From Typhlomys cinereus (Eukaryota > Chordata > Mammalia > Rodentia > Platacanthomyidae): a stretch of 64,000 nt of DNA. The stretch covers positions 806,001 to 870,000 of the forward strand of contig JALPQD010000005.1 of the NCBI GenBank assembly GCA_023101885.1, in the 5' to 3' direction. The notes under the pieces were generated by a model, which was given only the letters and a program-made list of their open reading frames with translations, was not told where the DNA came from and searched no databases. Numbering within the stretch: position 1 is the stretch's first letter; each line of letters starts with the position of its first letter. The position numbers and the translations under genes were made by a program. This document shows, in pieces, positions 33,206-45,235 of the stretch.

Positions 33206-36200
33206 ATGTCTGGAATTAAAAATAGTTTCTCCATTATAACACTAAATGTTAATGGAATTAATTCACCGATCAAGAGACACAGATTACAAACATGGATTAA
33301 AAATCACAATCCATCAATCTGCTGCCTGAAGGAAACCCATCTCACCACAAAAGATAGGCACGCTCTAAAAATAAAAGGCTGGTCAACAATTCTACAAGCA
33401 AATGGAAGCAGAAAACAGGCAGGGGTAGCCATTATGCTATCAGACAAAGTGGACTTCAAACCAAAGAAAATTATAAGAGACACAGATGGATACTACATTT
33501 TAGTCACAGGTACAATTCACCAGGAAGACTTCACAATACTGAACATATATGCACCCAATACGGCCCCCTCCACATTCATTAAGAAAACCCTACAGCGTCT
33601 AAAGCAAGAAATCAACCCCCAAATGATAATTCTTGGGGACTTCAACACCGCCCTCTTAACGTGGGATAGATCAACAGATCAAAAGCTTAACAGAGACACT
33701 TTGGAACTTAATCAAACCCTGAAAGAAATGGACCTTACAGATCTCTATCGAACTTTTCACCCACGCACCAAAGAATACACATTTTTCTCAGCAGCACACG
33801 GAACTTTCTCCAAAATAGATCACATATTGGGCCACAAAATGAATCTACACATATACAAGAAAGTTGAAATTCTAACCTGTGCCCTATCAGACCACCACGG
33901 CCTAAAGCTGGACATCCACAACACATCAAACAAGAGGAAATACACTAACTCCTGGAAACTTAACACTATGATGCTGAATGAGAACTGGATTCAGGAAGAA
34001 ATTAAAAAGGAAATTCAAGATTTCCTGAAAGTGAATGATAACGAAAATACAACTTACCAAAATCTCTGGGACACAATGAAAGCTGTTCTAAGAGGTAAGT
34101 TCATAGCTCTTAATGCCTACGTCAAAAAAATGGAAACATCAGAAATAAACAACTTAACAATGCAGCTTAAAGCTTTAGAGAAACTAGAGCAATCTGATCC
34201 CAAAAGTAGTAGAAGAGAGGAGATTAGCAAAATAAGGGGAGAAATATCTGAAATCGAGATTAAGAAAACGATAGAAAAAATCAACCAGTCAAAAAGCTGG
34301 TTCTTTGAAAAAATCAGTAAGATTGATACACCCCTAGCTAAATTAACCAAAAGCAAGAGAGAGAAAACCCAAATTAACAAAATTAGAAATGAACATGGAG
34401 TTATCACTACTGATACCCAAGAAATCCAGAGAATTATAACATCATATTTCAAAAACTTATACTCTGTGAAGTTTGACAACACAAAAGAGATGGATGAATT
34501 TCTAAGTAAACACAACTTACCTAAATTGAATCAGGAAGTTGTGAATTATTTAAATAGTCCTATAACATATAAGGAAATGGAGGAAGTAATCTTGAATCTT
34601 CCCACCAAAAAATGTCCTGGACCAGATGGATTCAGCACAGAGTTCTACCAGACATTTAAGGAATTAATAATATCAATACTCCTTAAACTGTTCCATCAAA
34701 TAGCAAAGGAAGGAACACTACCAAATTCCTTCTATGAAGCCAATATCGTTTTAATCCTAAAACCTAATAAAGACTCACTTAAAAAAGAGAACTATAGGCC
34801 CATCTCCCTGATGAACACAGACGCAAAGATTCTCAACAAAGTTTTAGCAAATCAGATTCAAAAACATATTAAAAAGATCATTCATGGGGACCAAGTAGGC
34901 TTCATCCCCGGCACACAAGGTTGGTTCAACATACGCAAATCAATAAATGTAATTCATCATGTAAACCAGTCCAAAGTCTAAGACCACATGATACTCTCCA
35001 TAGATGCAGAAAAAGCTTTTGACAAGATCCAACAGCCTTTTATCATCAAAATGCTAGAGACAGTAGGAATGGAAGGAACCTTTATCAATATAATAAAAGC
35101 TGTATACAACAAGTCCACAGCAAAGATTATGCTCAATGGGGAACAATTGGAAGCATTCCCACTTCGATCAGGAACTAGACAAGGCTGTCCACTCTCACCA
35201 CTTCTATTCAATATTGTACTTGAAATCTTAGCTGAAGCCATAAGACAAGAAAAGGACATAAGAGGGATTCAAATCGGCAAGGAAGAAGTCAAGCTATCCC
35301 TATTTGCAGATTGACATGATTTTATACCTGAGTGACCCCAAAAACTCCACCAGGAAGCTCCTGGAACTAATTGAGAAGTTCAGCAGGGTGGCAGGATACA
35401 AAATAAATGTGCAAAAATCAGAGGCCTTCCTATATGCCCAGGATGAAAGAAGTGAAAAAGCCTTGAGAGAAACAATCTCATTTACTATAGCCCCTAAAAA
35501 AATGAAGTACCTTGGTATAAACCTAACCAAGGAGGTAAAAGACCTTTACAATGAAAACTTTAAAACCCTCAAGAAAGAAATTGCAGAAGACACCAGAAGG
35601 TGGAAAGACCTCCCATGTTCCTGGATTGGCAGAATCAACATCGTAAAAATGACCATCCTACCAAAGGCAATATACAAATTCAATGCTATACCAATTAAAA
35701 TCCCAAAGCAATTCTTCAAAGAAGATGACCAAACAATCTCAAAATTCATATGGAGGCACAAAAGACCCAGGATAGCAAAGACAATCCTGAGTAACAAAAA
35801 CACTGCTGGAGGTATCACCATACCAAACCTTAGTCTATATTACAAATCCATAGTTATAAAAACAGCCTGGTACTGGCTCCAAAATAGACACACAGATTAA
35901 TGGATAAGGATTGAAGACCCAGATATAAGCCCACAAAATTACAGCCATTTGGTCTTTGACAAAGGGGCCCAAAGAATCCAATGGAAAAAGAACAGCATCC
36001 TCAACAAATGGTGCTGGCAAAACTGGATCTCCACATGCAGAAGATTAAAGCTGGACCCGTACTTGTCACCATGTACAAGACTTAATTCCAAATGATCAAG
36101 GACCTTGATATCAGGCCAGAGACTATAAAAACCATAGTTGAAAGGATAGGGAACTCCCTCGAGCTGATTGGGCTAGGCCAACACTTCCTAAACAGACATC

Positions 36201-37206
36201 CAATGGCACAGTCACTGCTACCAACTCTCAACAGTTAGGATCTTGTGAAATTAAAGAGCTTCTGTTCAGATAAAGAGATTATAACGCGAGCTCAAAGGCA
36301 ACCCACAGAATGGGAGAAAATCTTCACTAACCACATATCTGATAGAGCTCTACTGTCCAGAGTGCACAAAGAACTTAGAAAATTAAGCATCAAGGAAACC
36401 AATGGCCCAATTAAAAAATGGGCCCTTCCCAGAGGAAAATCAGTCATGCACAAGAAAGGACTCTCTGGGAATTGGGGTGGGAGGCACTGGGGGATGGGGA
36501 GGGAGAGGGGTGGGGAGGGGGAGCAGGGGGTACGGGGGGAGGAGGAGGGAGGGAGGGAACTGGTGTACCTAATAAGTTTGTATGAGCTGAAATAAAAAAA
36601 AAAAATGGGCCCTGGAACTTAAAAGAAATTTTACCAGGGATGAAATTAAAATGTCTAACAAATATCTTAAAAAATGCTTCACTCTTTAGCCATCAGGGAA
36701 ATGCAAATGAAAACTTCCCTGAGATATCATCTCACCCCAGTCAGGATGGCAAAAATCCACAATACAAACAACGACAAATGCTGGAGAGGATATGGAGAGA
36801 GGGGAACTCTCCTACATTGCTGGTGGGAGTGCAGGCTCATATAGCCACTCTGGCGAGCCGTCTGGAGATTCTTAAAGAAATTAAAGATTGAAATGCCATA
36901 TGACCCCATATGGGAATAACCCCCCATACAGCAGAGGTTCACCTCGATAGCACAAGCACGACCATGTTCATAGCAGCACTGTTTACAATAGCAAAGTCAT
37001 GGAATCAGCCCAAATGTCCAACAGTTGACGAGTGGATAAGGAAACTGTGGTACATCTATACAATGGAGTACTACTCAGCCATCAAAAATGATGAATTACT
37101 GGAATTTGCCGGGAAATGGATGTCATTAGAAACAATTATATTAAGTGAAGTATCCCAGACCCAGAAAACTAAGTGCCGTATGTACTCCCTAATAGGTGGC
37201 TCCTAA
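33206..37206 (+). pseudogene. L1-C ORF2 (endonuclease/RT), multiply broken
   Basis: The first 591 codons are open from ATG 33206: complete endonuclease domain ([30 protein letters not shown]) and the first half of the RT domain ([19 protein letters not shown]). The catalytic region is cut by stop TAA at 34979-34981 (a C-to-T change against L1-B) and by an extra T at 35311-35312 inside the FADD codons, which turns the next codon into TGA. Further lesions are TAA at 35898-35900, one base lost near 36094, TAG at 36236-36238, a 173-bp L1 tail inserted at 36427, TAG near 36842, and a deletion near 36907 that removes part of the VAIPLLG-like region. The C-terminus ends SLIGGS with TAA at 37204-37206. 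Confidence 0.93.
36427..36599 (+). mobile_element. Nested 5'-truncated L1 3'-end insertion in L1-C ORF2, 14-bp TSD
   Basis: A 173-bp copy of the L1 3' end (CCAGAGGAAAATCAGTCATG, the G-rich tract, GTGTACCTAATAAGTTTGTA, A tail) sits in the ORF2 coding region. AAAAAATGGGCCCT occurs at 36413-36426 and 36600-36613. Its terminus is of the L1-A/L1-C type, so it was supplied by that subfamily after L1-C had landed. The chimeric open frame at 36245-36595 is a by-product. Confidence 0.93.
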
Positions 37207-38304
37207 TACCAAACCCACCCAGCCCACCTAGAGACACTCATAGGTAAATCTATGTATTACCTACAGTAATTGCAAGGATTATGAACAGGAGGGATGGGGT
37301 TGGAGGGCCACACCAGAAACAAGGAGAGAAGTGACCATGTTACAGTAGAGAAAATAGGCCTCCATCAAGGACTGCAAGAAAGTAATATGACATCTAGTTA
37401 AGTTCACAGACATTTGCTCCTGATCATTTACAACTAAGGGGGTATGAACTCACCAGAAGGAGAGGGCATATAGTCCTGGCAGATTAAAAAGTAACCATTT
37501 TGCAAATGGGTGATTGACCCCTCTCATTGCCAAATGCCATGTGACCCTGCGATTCCACTTTTGGGTATAAGTATTACATCTACCCTTGAATGTGCTCTTA
37601 TAATAAGACTCCAGTTTAACAGCTTTCTGTCTCTGGCCAGGGGGTGACATACAGTGCCCATCACGATGGAGTGAAGGGCATTGCAGGAGCAACAAAACTG
37701 CAAAAGAAAATCAACAAACCACTATCCAGAACTTCAGAGACTCTATATCAACTACCTAGAACTAAGCCAGACTAATCTCTCCCCATCCTGAAGCTCAGGG
37801 ACATTTGCGGAAGAGGGGGCGGTAAGAGTGTAAGAGCAAAAGGATGGGAGGAGCAATGATTTGCAAGATACTCCACACAAGTTAGGGCCGAAGCAATCAT
37901 AATTGGACATTGCATGCCCGGCTCATTGTCCAACACACTGTTGACCTCACAAAGTCTAGCATCTGCTAAAGGCACCAAGATCCTTGGAGGCAAGGGATTG
38001 ATAGCCACAGTAGTGTTCCTATGCTTAAGGGGAACACAGGAAAGGGTTCAGGGAAATGCCACTGGGTCATTGCACGTCATCGGAGAGGGGGGCCCAGAGG
38101 AGAGTCAGGCATGCACAAGAAAGGACTCTGGGAATTGGAGCGGGAGGCACGGGGGGGGGGACGGGGCGGGAGGGGTGAGGGGAGGGGGAGCAGGGGTTCG
38201 GGGGGGGAGGAGGAGGGAGGGAGGGAACTGGTGTACCTATTAAGTTTGTATGAGCTGAAATAATAATAAAAAATGTATTAAAATAAAAAAAGAAAGTTAA
38301 AAAA
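37207..38304 (+). other. L1-C 3'UTR with G-rich tract
   Basis: Matches L1-A apart from 37526-37571, where an ORF2-like segment replaces about 20 bases of normal 3'UTR. The G-rich purine tract is at about 38148-38228. It ends GTGTACCTATTAAGTTTGTA and an interrupted A-rich tail. Confidence 0.9.
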
Positions 38305-38316
38305 AAAAGAGCTCTG

Positions 38317-39220
38317 CTTTTTTGACTCTACATTTCCTCATCAGCAACTATGATAATACTATTGTCTGCCACAGTGGGCTGACAGGAGGCTAAAATGAGT
38401 GAATCTGGCATTGAGAAAGAGCTACACTGGTGTTAAATAATACCATGCACAAATACTCTAATCTAATGATCATTGGCTAAATAGCTTTTTTTTAAATCTA
38501 TTTCTCCACTGGGAAATTTAGGGGTTTCCAATATTTGGAATTATAAGCAAGGTTATTATAACAAATAATTCTATTTCCTTACCTTTGAAAAACATTTACT
38601 TGGCATCTCCCCCGGACCTTCAGGGGCCAGCGTGTTTTCTGGGTCTGTCTGTGGTGAGGGTGGGAACGAATCCTGAAGCAGGAGCATTCCAGGGTTCCCC
38701 CCATACATGGGGAAGGTGAGTGGAACCTCCAGCTTTAGGAGTTCAAGAGTAGTGGTGAAAACCCTGAGCTTGTGAGAACGAAGTGTAAAGGAGATGGGAG
38801 AGAAAGGGAATCATTAATGCTGCCAGGCAATAGTACTGACTACTTTGTCTACTTATCACCAGAAAAGAGTATCATTATCATTCTTCGATGAGAAAACTGA
38901 GACTTAAAAAAAAATAAAGACTATGTTGAAGATTATACAGGCTGTCAGGGAAATCTGGAGTCCCATGTGTTACTGGGCAGGGATCACTGTGCTGACATAG
39001 ACGTCAGAGCTGTGACGCCACATGCTTCATCGTAGATCAGTTAATCAGGACATGGGAGGCAGCTCAGGTCTGTTTCCCCCTAGGCTGGATGCAAGAACTC
39101 CAACCACACAGGGAAAATTGGTTAAAACCAGGAGTCTGGAAATAGCCTGGGTCCCTGTGTGCTTATACCACTTAGAACTTGTTGTTCGGGAGTCTTCCAG
39201 TCACAGTGTGTCATTCTGGG
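38317..39220. other. Unassigned sequence with a MIR/L2-like fragment
   Basis: CATTCTTCGATGAGAAAACT with GAAGATTATACAGGCTGTCA at about 38880-38946 resembles an antisense MIR core. The rest is unassigned. Confidence 0.4.
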
Positions 39221-39640
39221 GTCTGTGCTAGTTAGATGTAGGTATCAACTTGACTGTTGAAGGCTGAGCTCTGAGCATGTCTACGAATTAGTAGCTTAAG
39301 ACAAACCCCAAGTGTCCCTGTGGGAAATTATCTAATTGAAATGGAAGGACTCAGTCCATGGTAGGTGGGACCTTTCCTGGTTCAGTTATTTCACATAATT
39401 GTCATCCAGACATTCTGGCAAGAAAAAAAAAAGTATGTTCCTCTCTTAGCTTTTTGTGTGAATATAGTGTGGGCAGTTCCCTGTACTCCTGACGTTGGTA
39501 TGAACACGCTTGCCAAGCTGGGCTATGAACTGTTACCAAGAATCGTGAGCAAGAATAAACCCTTTGTGCCCTTAAGTTGTTTGATCATGTATTTGTCAGC
39601 AACGCGAAGACGAACTGCATCATGGCCCATCGCACTTGTA
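39221..39640 (+). repeat. ~420-bp interspersed repeat, second clear copy
   Basis: GTGCTAGTTAGATGTAGGTA, TCAACTTGACTGTTGAAGG, CAGTCCATGGTAGGTGGGAC and GAATAAACCCTTTGTGCCCT align in order with 2632-3053. The open frame at 39365-39718 crosses its boundary and is not a gene. Confidence 0.65.
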
Positions 39641-41205
39641 CGGACTGCAGCCCTTATTTCTCGTTTGGTCTATGGGGTATTCTCTGTGTGCATTGTTCTG
39701 CTCCATGGAGGCTTCTGATTCTACCAGCATTTTCTGCACCTGGGACCTGAAAAACATTTTGCCTAGCATTTAGAAACAGGAAAATAAATTACCCTTATAA
39801 AGTTTGGTAACTAAGTAAAAGGCTATGCATATGCTAAATAGCTGGATTTAGCCATCCCACAGTATATACATATTTCAGAATATCATGCTGTATAGTGTAT
39901 AGTGTAAAATATATCATCTTTATTTGTCTGTTAAAAGTGAAAGGAATAATTTAGCGCTTCTCCATATAAAGAATAGAACACAGATATGGCTCCTGGGTCA
40001 GGTCACATCACAGAGATGATAATGGTGATGATGATGATGGTTGCTTATACAGTTTTTGCATGTAAAATCCCATGTCGCCATGGACTGTACATGGCTGCAG
40101 ACAAGATAAACCTGAACAATAGTGACTTAAATCACCCCACATCCTAAAAAGATACCCTTAAAACTAGTTGACTTCACAAAGGGGACAGAAAAGACAGCCA
40201 GATCAACCTGAAAGATACCCTTAGGTTGGCTGTGACCTAGAAGTTGTCTCTCTCCACATGACCTGGGCCTACACCAGCATCCTTGCTTACCTTTGCCCTT
40301 TGCAAAGGTCAAAATGGTGCTGGGGGTTTGGAAGAGAGTATGGATGGGGAGAAGTGGGGTGGGAGAATAGGGAGGGAGCTGCTACAGAGATGATTATAGA
40401 AAAGTTGACAGCTGCCAAACACACTGTGTCCCTGGCAACACCTGTTGAGTGTCGGCGCTGGTGGGGAGAGTCAGATGAAGAAGGACAGCTGTATCCATGC
40501 CAACAGCAGCAGGATGCTGTGTTGGGCTCGTGCTCTGCCAGCAGAAGATGTGCCAAACTCTCTGGCCCAGATTCAGATGGCTGGGTGTCCACACGGTTTG
40601 CCAGCGAGTAAGCCCGGGAATACATTTGCATGAATACTGTGCAGCCGCCTCCCCTGTTCTTGCCTCCCGTCCCTCCTGCCCCGCACAGAAAATCCTTCTT
40701 CCCAGAATGCCATCTTGAGGCTGCTTTTCAGAACCTGTGCTTCAGTGGAACATGAGGTAAGCCAGATGCTGTCCTGAATTGCCTCGAAGTAAGGCAGCAT
40801 CGATAATCGACAGCAAGACAGAAAAACTCCATCTTGGGTTTTTTTCTTTGAAAGTTGGCTGGAAAATATGCTCGGTAATTTTCATTTGTGTAAGTGAGTG
40901 CATGCAAAAAGTATAGATAAGGTTTTACATGTGATCTTTTGCAGACCTAATTCTTACCCAGATACTTCCTTTAATTCAAATACTTTGAAATTTGGGGGGT
41001 TCTCAGCTAAGCTGGGAAAGTTTCACAGTGAGAATGGACATTATAGGGGAAATTTAGTACTGCCTGAAAAATTACTTCTGTAGATGGAGAAATATTAAAT
41101 ATATGTCATTGCTTCTTTTTGTCAAGGCTTCAGAGAAACCTTTGAGGAATAAAAAGTCTCTGACCTAAATGGGGGAGATTTTCCCTGCACAGATCACTGT
41201 AAATT
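39641..41205. other. Unassigned sequence, locally GC-richer at 40250-40760
   Basis: An (ATG)n patch lies at about 40017-40042. The segment 40440-40760 is richer in GC than its surroundings and ends in AACATGAGGTAAGCC, a good 5' splice-donor match, but no recognisable protein is encoded on either strand. Confidence 0.3.
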
Positions 41206-41298
41206 AAAAATATTTATCTACCATCTACCTATCTATTTGTATATATAGATGTCTAGATATAGATATACATAATTTTAATGATAACATATTACTTTAGT

Positions 41299-41322
41299 GA
41301 ACACACACACACACACACACAC
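41299..41322. repeat. (CA)n microsatellite
   Basis: About 12 CA units, preceded by (TATC)/(ATAG)-like sequence at 41215-41270. Confidence 0.92.
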
Positions 41323-41689
41323 GTGCATGATTAACCCTTTATATCAGTGAAAGAGATAGAGCCTTGAGGAAACACAGAAGCTTCTGGATTGCCATTTTTC
41401 CAAACTCTTCTTTCTGAGGTTTTTGAGTGACCAGACCTCTAATAATGAAACTTACCCAGTTTGTCTTTCTGACCTTCCAACATTGCCCACAAATCCCCTA
41501 AAGACAAAAGCAAAACAAAACTGTATTTGGTGGGAAAGTCTGTCATTTCAGCATCATTCTTAAGAATGGAGATAACACTGTATTTCTTTTCCTCTAAACA
41601 ATTACAAATTTTTGGTACCTTTCAGTTGAAATAGCTAAGTCATGTCAGAAATCCTATGCTAAGCCTATTTTCTTTCAGTAGTTTACTTT

Positions 41690-42485
41690 AGAAATTTATC
41701 ATACAAGTGTCTATGTGCATTTTTAGGAGTGTGTTCACTATAGCAAAAGACTTAGAAACCATAAAACGCCCATCTAGGTGGTAAGCCCCAGGAATGCCAT
41801 GCAACTTGTAAGAAGTTATTGCATGTAGATGTGGGCTAAATTGCAAAATATAGTGTAGATAGTTCAGAGAACTGCTTGGCAGTCAACCGAGAAGTATCCA
41901 TGCACAATGGAAGATGCATAATGCAGAGAACCACAAATGGCCAAACTACAAAGAAAAAACAACTGTGGACAGCTTGGCCCCAATCAAGACATTGAAACCA
42001 CCTCCCACTCCTCGGCTCAGGAAACCTTGTGGAAGAGGAGGCGATAAGAGTAATATCAGACAGTAGTACCTCTGTTCATATCAGGGCTACAATACCCAAA
42101 AACTCAACGCAATGATGTCTACTTCCACTAGACCTTTATAATAGCTGGTCTATCAAAATTTTACCATGGAATGAAGAAGGTCCCATGAGACACAATGCTA
42201 CTCTGAGAGACCTTATAGAACTGGTGCTAGACAAGAGAGAGGGGAAGCCTCTATACTCTAGGGTTACCCACCAAGGGACCATTTTCATATTGCCTGGTAT
42301 CCAGGCATTAGTGCAGGTGTTTTAGATGGGATCCAGTGGATCACACATGCAAGTGGACATGGGAGAGGGAGAGGAGGGAAACAGCTGGAGGGGAGAATTG
42401 ATCAAGTGGGATAGGACGAGGAGTGGGGGAAAGTAATAGGTGATGAAAAGACATAAGTTCATTACCAATATAATTTTTAAAATAA
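41690..42485 (+). mobile_element. Older L1 3' end (ORF2 tail remnant and 3'UTR)
   Basis: GTGTTCACTATAGCAAAAGA resembles the ORF2 C-terminal TIAK region. The stretch CCACTCCTCGGCTCAGGAAA, TTGTGGAAGAGGAGGCGATAA is a diverged version of the young L1 3'UTR (CATCTTGAAGCTCAGGGAAA, TTGCGGAAGAGGGGGCGGTAA). It ends GGAGAGGGAGAGGAGGGAAA and an AT-rich tail. An older L1 subfamily of the same lineage. Confidence 0.65.
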
Positions 42486-43354
42486 ATAAAAGTATTTTAA
42501 ATAGTAAGGTATAGAATGATGCATACAGTATGCTAGGATCTGTGTCAAGTGCAAGAGGAAATATATATACATGCTTGTGTGTGTTTACCTTTACACACAT
42601 GATCTATGAAAGAATGGGCAAGGACTACCTCCAATTGGGTAATCTGGGGATTGGAGGCAGGTGGTTAAAGATGGGAGTTAGAGAGGTTTGATGTGGATCT
42701 TTTTCTGACCTGCTTAATTTTTTTTCTATTACCATGAAAACATGTCAAAAGAATTTTAAAAGTGATAAATTTACTTCTAAGGTCTAAATTGAATATTACA
42801 AAAAATACAGCTTCTAATTTTTTTTTCTGAAACCATGGTCACTTATAGTTGGTTTGACCATTTCCACAGCCTAGGAACTTGGTTAGCTGAATTTAATGGC
42901 TAGAGACTAATTAGAAAACGAGTCACTATAATAAAAAGATTCAAGGTAAGTATGAGTCGATGTAAGATTTTGACTTCCTTAGCCACATAAAGCAACTCAG
43001 ATTCATTGTTGCACATGATGAATGAAATAAGATGGCTTTTAAGGACATAACTACCATAATTCTACAATGGAATTTGAGCCCCTAAACCCTTAAATTTGAA
43101 AGCATTTAGTGTTCTCAGCTTGTAGAATTTGCTTATATATATTTATGTACTATAAATCATGGGAAATTGGTAAGTTATACACCCAAGAATATGTTTTCAT
43201 CTTTTGCTTCCCATTAACCCTTCATTCTTTTTCTCCTTTTCTCCCTCCTTTCTTCCTTCTCTCATTCTCTTTTTCTCTGTCAAATACAATGAGACAGTAA
43301 GAAGTTTTGCTTTTAAAGTCAACAAGATATAAAAACCCTGATATTGTCTGTTTT
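42486..43354. other. Unassigned AT-rich sequence
   Basis: A pyrimidine-rich patch lies at 43228-43280. No gene or named repeat recognised. Confidence 0.4.
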
Positions 43355-43690
43355 AGTTTCTTAATTATTTAGTTTCTGTGACTAAAATATCTGGCAAGAA
43401 GTCAGGGGAGGAAAGATTTTTTTTTTTCTTTTTGGCTCATGGTTTGAGGACATAGTCCACTATGACAGGAAGGTATAGTATTGGGACATGAAGCTGCTGG
43501 TTCACATCTGGGAACACTGGGAAAGAGACAGAAAAGCATGCTATCTCTCATCTGGCTTCTTCCCCCACCCCTGCCCACAATGGTGGTGCCCACCTTTGGG
43601 ATGGATCTTCCCTCAACAGGTAAACTCTGGAAGGTATGCCTGTCCCATTAACACTTCTAGGTGTTTCTTAATTCAGTTAAATTGATAAAA
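43355..43690 (-). repeat. Interspersed repeat, antisense copy (family of 10905-11262)
   Basis: TTAGTTTCTGTGACTAAAAT, GGCTCATGGTTTGAGGACAT and GAAGCTGCTGGTTCACATCT occur in the order of the family. Confidence 0.5.
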
Positions 43691-43799
43691 AAACAACAAC
43701 CTGTTACCTTGAATCAAAGAAGGCAGCACTTTAAATTTGGGGAGCTGACATCAAAAAATCTGTGTTTCTATCAAATCTGTTTCTGTGTTTTTCCTAGTC

Positions 43800-44282
43800 T
43801 CTACCCCCCATACAACATCTAGAGAAACTGATGAAATGGCCAGATAGACTTGTGGCCATAACCAACTATACTGCTGGGAGTTTGCAGGTCCAGAATTCAG
43901 AAAGAAATGAGGACCGTGAAGACCCAGCTTATAAGCTTCATTTTACATGCTGTTAGAGAATATGGTGTCTGTGTTCTGAGAACTCGAGTGAGACCAAGTA
44001 CAAAAGCAATGGATGAATTTGTTTGGTGGAGGAAATTTCAGGACAGAATAACATTCATGCTGTGTCATGACTACGGCTCACTTCTCTAGCCCAGATTGAC
44101 AGTGAGAAAGGACAAGTGGATCAGAAAGATATGAGCTGTGTAGTTTGGGAAGGAAGGCACATGAGTAAGCCTAAAGTTATAGACAAGGCCTATTTGAAAG
44201 AAACTATAATTGTTAAAGAGCCACCAGCAGAACTTGGCAGCACCTTCCATGATGGTTTTGTAGGTGTGAAAGACACAAGAGT
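43800..44282 (+). other. Possible MaLR internal fragment
   Basis: GAATATGGTGTCTGTGTTCT, GCAATGGATGAATTTGTTTG and GAGCTGTGTAGTTTGGGAAG give a coding-like but broken stretch. The short frame 43907-44089 (60 residues) is part of it. I suspect an old endogenous-retrovirus-like (MaLR internal) segment and cannot confirm it. Confidence 0.25.
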
Positions 44283-44490
44283 GGGGCTGATGAGATAGTT
44301 CATTGGACAAGGTGCCTGGTCACAAACCTAGCAACTTGAGTTCAATCCCAGAAAGCCTGTGTGGTGGAAGAACAGAACTGATTTCTGAAAGTTGCCTTTT
44401 GACAATTCCACCCATGCCTCATAACATACACATGTATGCGCTCTCTTTCTCTTTCTCTCCCTTTTCAAATAAATAAAAATATTTAAAGAA
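44283..44490 (+). mobile_element. B2-like SINE
   Basis: GGGGCTGATGAGATAGTTCA head, AACTTGAGTTCAATCCCAGA (B-box), a short body, (TCTC)n and an (AAAT)n tail. Close in layout to 56449-56643. Confidence 0.7.
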
Positions 44491-45235
44491 AAGAAACAAA
44501 GAGAAAGAACAAGATAGAGAGAGAAGACTGATTGAATCTTGTACCAGATCACATGTGGCAGGTTTTGGACCATAAAGTCTATGATGACGGACTTTTTCAG
44601 TGTCTTTGAAGATTGCCAAGTTTAGCATGCCCCACCTGATGATCAGTGTAAGAAAAGTATGTTTATTGACACTCTATGTACTCTTCCTTCTTTCTAACTT
44701 TCAAGCACTCCTCACCTTTACATTGGTGATTTACACTCAGGGAAAACAAAATGATCAGCAATGCTCAAATAAGAGCTGAAACAGCAAAGTGTACATTAAA
44801 TGCTTTTTGCATTTTTGCTAAGGATATCTACTTTCTCTCCTTGGACAGAAAGCATTGCCATTTGATTAAAACCACAATCATTGCAAAGAAACACTGTTAG
44901 ACAGATCCCAAACACTGGTGACTTTAAAAATGTTCACTAGCCTTATCCTATGCAAAAACTGACCTGGTATATTTTATGCATTTTTGTAAGTCCACTAAAT
45001 ATTCTTTTCATTGTATTTTGGAAAATCCAGGTTTTAAAATGTTCAGATGTGAATTTATTGGATATTATCTTTTTGTTGTTTTCATTTTTTTATATTATTA
45101 CATTTAACTACAATAAAAGCAACTGTCCTGATGTTTAAAACCAAGAAACAAGGTGCCCTCTTTTTCCAAAGTTCTCTTAAAGCTCCCACTAATTTTCCAC
45201 AGTCTCCTTTTGGCAGCAGATATCGACAAAGACTC
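44491..45235. other. Unassigned AT-rich sequence
   Basis: No gene or repeat recognised. Open frames on the minus strand overlap the preceding SINE. Confidence 0.4.

Larger units (their letters stand above)
31678..38304 (+). mobile_element. L1-C: full-length L1 LINE with 12-bp TSD
   Basis: A 6.6-kb element: two-monomer GC-rich 5'UTR, ORF1, ORF2, 3'UTR with G-rich tract and A-rich tail, flanked by AAAAGAGCTCTG at 31666-31677 and 38305-38316. It is longer than L1-B partly because of a nested L1 tail at 36427-36599 and a ~30-bp net gain in the 3'UTR near 37526-37571. Both ORFs are broken. Confidence 0.97.

Noticed and set aside
40258..40800. Possible exon: GC-richer stretch ending in a good splice donor near 40755
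   Set aside because: No acceptor/frame combination yields a recognisable protein, and both strands show unrelated frames of similar length.
43907..44089. 60-codon frame with coding-like composition
   Set aside because: Short, lies in a probable old MaLR-like fragment, and is followed by further broken coding-like sequence.
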